A stretch of DNA of 5,763 nt from Rhodospirillales bacterium (GTDB lineage Bacteria > Pseudomonadota > Alphaproteobacteria > Rhodospirillales > Casp-alpha2), in contig JAJFIE010000377.1 in NCBI GenBank assembly GCA_021775275.1, positions 1-5,763 on the forward strand, read 5' to 3'. A program made the translations under genes and the position numbers. The notes under the pieces were generated by a model. It was not told the DNA's origin. It made no database searches and saw only the letters and a program-made list of their open reading frames with translations. Shown in pieces: positions 4,897 through 5,763 of the stretch; position 1 is the first letter of the stretch, and each line of letters begins with the position of its first letter.

Positions 4897-5763
4897 ATGG
4901 AACCTTCCAGTCAACTTGGTTTTCGTGAACGATGGGCAATACGCCTGAATGACATGTTCCCGGAACGCCAGATCGTTGTCCGCACGGAAGAACGTGTTTC
5001 CTACTTGCGCATCCCCAAGGCACCGCAAATGGTCGTGGTGACATTTCTGCTCGCCTTTAGCGGCTGGATCGGTTTTACCAGCGTCAGCTATTTCCTGAAT
5101 GATCAAATTCTTGCCAGCAAGAATGGTCAGATCGTTAATGCGCGCCTTGCCTATCAGAGTCTGCTCGACGAAGTCGGAGAATATCAACGCAAATTCATTG
5201 GTATAACCACCGATCTTGAAGAAAATCATGGACTCATGCTGGGTCTGGTGGAACAGAACGCATCGCTACAACAGAATCTGTCATCCATTGAACACCAGTT
5301 AAAAGTCACCGAGGCAGACCGTCAGGCAATCTTCGGGGCACGGCAACGCCTGAAAGGTGATCTGGACAATATTCAGGATAACCTGACGTCAATCACCAGC
5401 CGGAATTATCTGCTACAGGACAATCTGGATACAATTACGTCCGATCTGTCATCGGCGTTATCCGAACGCAATGCCGCGTTGGTGGAAAGCAAACGCATGC
5501 AACGTTATGCTGACGAGTTGGAGTCTACACTTGGGTCTCTGCAAACAGCACAGATCGGCACCGTCGACGACCTTACCAAACGCACAGACAGCAATATCGA
5601 GTCCATGGAGCGGGTCGTTGTGATGGCGGGACTAGACGTTGCCGCCCTGCTGGAAGCAAATCAGGACAAGACATCGGGGCAGGGCGGACCGTTTATAGCC
5701 GTGCCGGACGGCGTTCCCGGCGACGAGCTGCGCACCAAACTGGTGAACCTGGACACCCGGCTG
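4897..5763 (+). CDS. Membrane-anchored coiled-coil protein, N-terminal part of a probable M23-family cell-wall endopeptidase
   Basis: An open frame of 289 codons runs off the right edge without a stop. Residues 1-43 form a short cytosolic segment with FPERQIVVRT (21-30), which I associate with N-termini of M23 (LytM/peptidoglycan DD-endopeptidase) proteins of Rhodospirillales. Residues 44-67 form one hydrophobic membrane helix. Residues about 80-215 are rich in Leu, Gln, Asp and Asn in heptad-like spacing, indicating a long periplasmic coiled coil. Residues 238-268 (ERVVVMAGLDVAALL then GQGGPFIAV) resemble the linker region of that family. The zinc-binding HxH catalytic domain is not in the window, so enzymatic function is inferred; a degenerate activator such as EnvC or NlpD is an alternative. 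ATG 4894 and GTG 4891 are also in frame, and no well-spaced ribosome binding site decides between them. It is divergent from pgpA. Confidence 0.75.
   Translation, partial: MEPSSQLGFRERWAIRLNDMFPERQIVVRTEERVSYLRIPKAPQMVVVTFLLAFSGWIGFTSVSYFLNDQILASKNGQIVNARLAYQSLLDEVGEYQRKFIGITTDLEENHGLMLGLVEQNASLQQNLSSIEHQLKVTEADRQAIFGARQRLKGDLDNIQDNLTSITSRNYLLQDNLDTITSDLSSALSERNAALVESKRMQRYADELESTLGSLQTAQIGTVDDLTKRTDSNIESMERVVVMAGLDVAALLEANQDKTSGQGGPFIAVPDGVPGDELRTKLVNLDTRL

Noticed and set aside
4780..5229. Minus-strand frame of 149 codons within the M23-type gene
   Set aside because: It is antisense to a frame with a clear membrane helix and coiled coil, and it reads straight through the leftward terminator-like hairpin. 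No family resemblance was seen.
1..5763. Mobile element, CRISPR array, tRNA/rRNA or defence system
   Set aside because: No terminal inverted repeats, transposase or integrase motifs, regularly spaced repeats or tRNA-like folds were seen. Apart from the divergent intergenic region, the window is densely filled by core genes.

Overview
The window looks like a chromosomal housekeeping segment of an alphaproteobacterium, most likely from the Rhodospirillales or a related marine group. This rests on three things. The E3 protein ends in a [17 protein letters not shown] tail typical of alphaproteobacterial pyruvate dehydrogenase. The order E2 - lpdA - lipA - coq10/ratA - cinA - pgpA is a familiar neighbourhood in that group. 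The last protein has the FPERQI-type N-terminus of M23 peptidases from those bacteria. The taxonomic call is inference from protein character, not from a search. GC content by eye is in the mid 50s percent, with no obviously foreign stretch.

Positions 1-3666 form one tightly packed plus-strand gene cluster. It holds the 3' end of the pyruvate dehydrogenase E2 gene, a 116-residue protein of the DUF6614 type, a 123-residue single-domain cupin, lpdA (E3), lipA (lipoyl synthase) and a Coq10/RatA START-domain protein. Intergenic gaps are only 7, 21, 3, 4 and 18 bases, and I see no internal terminator, so one polycistronic transcript is likely. The logic is lipoate-dependent oxidation: E2 carries the lipoyl arm, LipA makes the lipoyl cofactor on it, and E3 reoxidises it. 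Coq10 supports ubiquinone function in the respiratory chain that consumes the resulting NADH. The two small genes between E2 and E3 are the non-canonical part.

Positions 3663-4651 carry two minus-strand genes in the order pgpA then cinA/pncC, overlapping by the four bases GTGA. They converge on the plus-strand cluster so closely that the coq10 and cinA stop codons share the palindrome TTAA at 3663-3666. pgpA makes phosphatidylglycerol by dephosphorylating its phosphate precursor. The CinA-type protein is a nicotinamide-nucleotide amidase that recycles a pyridine-nucleotide by-product.

Positions 4652-4896 are a 245-base divergent intergenic region. It has a good TATAAT -10 element reading right, a hairpin with a T-tract reading left, and a GC-rich pair of mutually exclusive hairpins just before the next start codon. 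From 4897 to the right edge runs the 5' part of a membrane-anchored coiled-coil protein. It resembles the N-terminal part of M23-family cell-wall endopeptidases, whose catalytic domain would lie outside the window.

I found no tRNA, rRNA, CRISPR, insertion sequence or defence system. The window is mostly ordinary core metabolism. The best leads are the DUF6614-cupin pair inside the pyruvate dehydrogenase operon and the structured leader of the M23-type gene.
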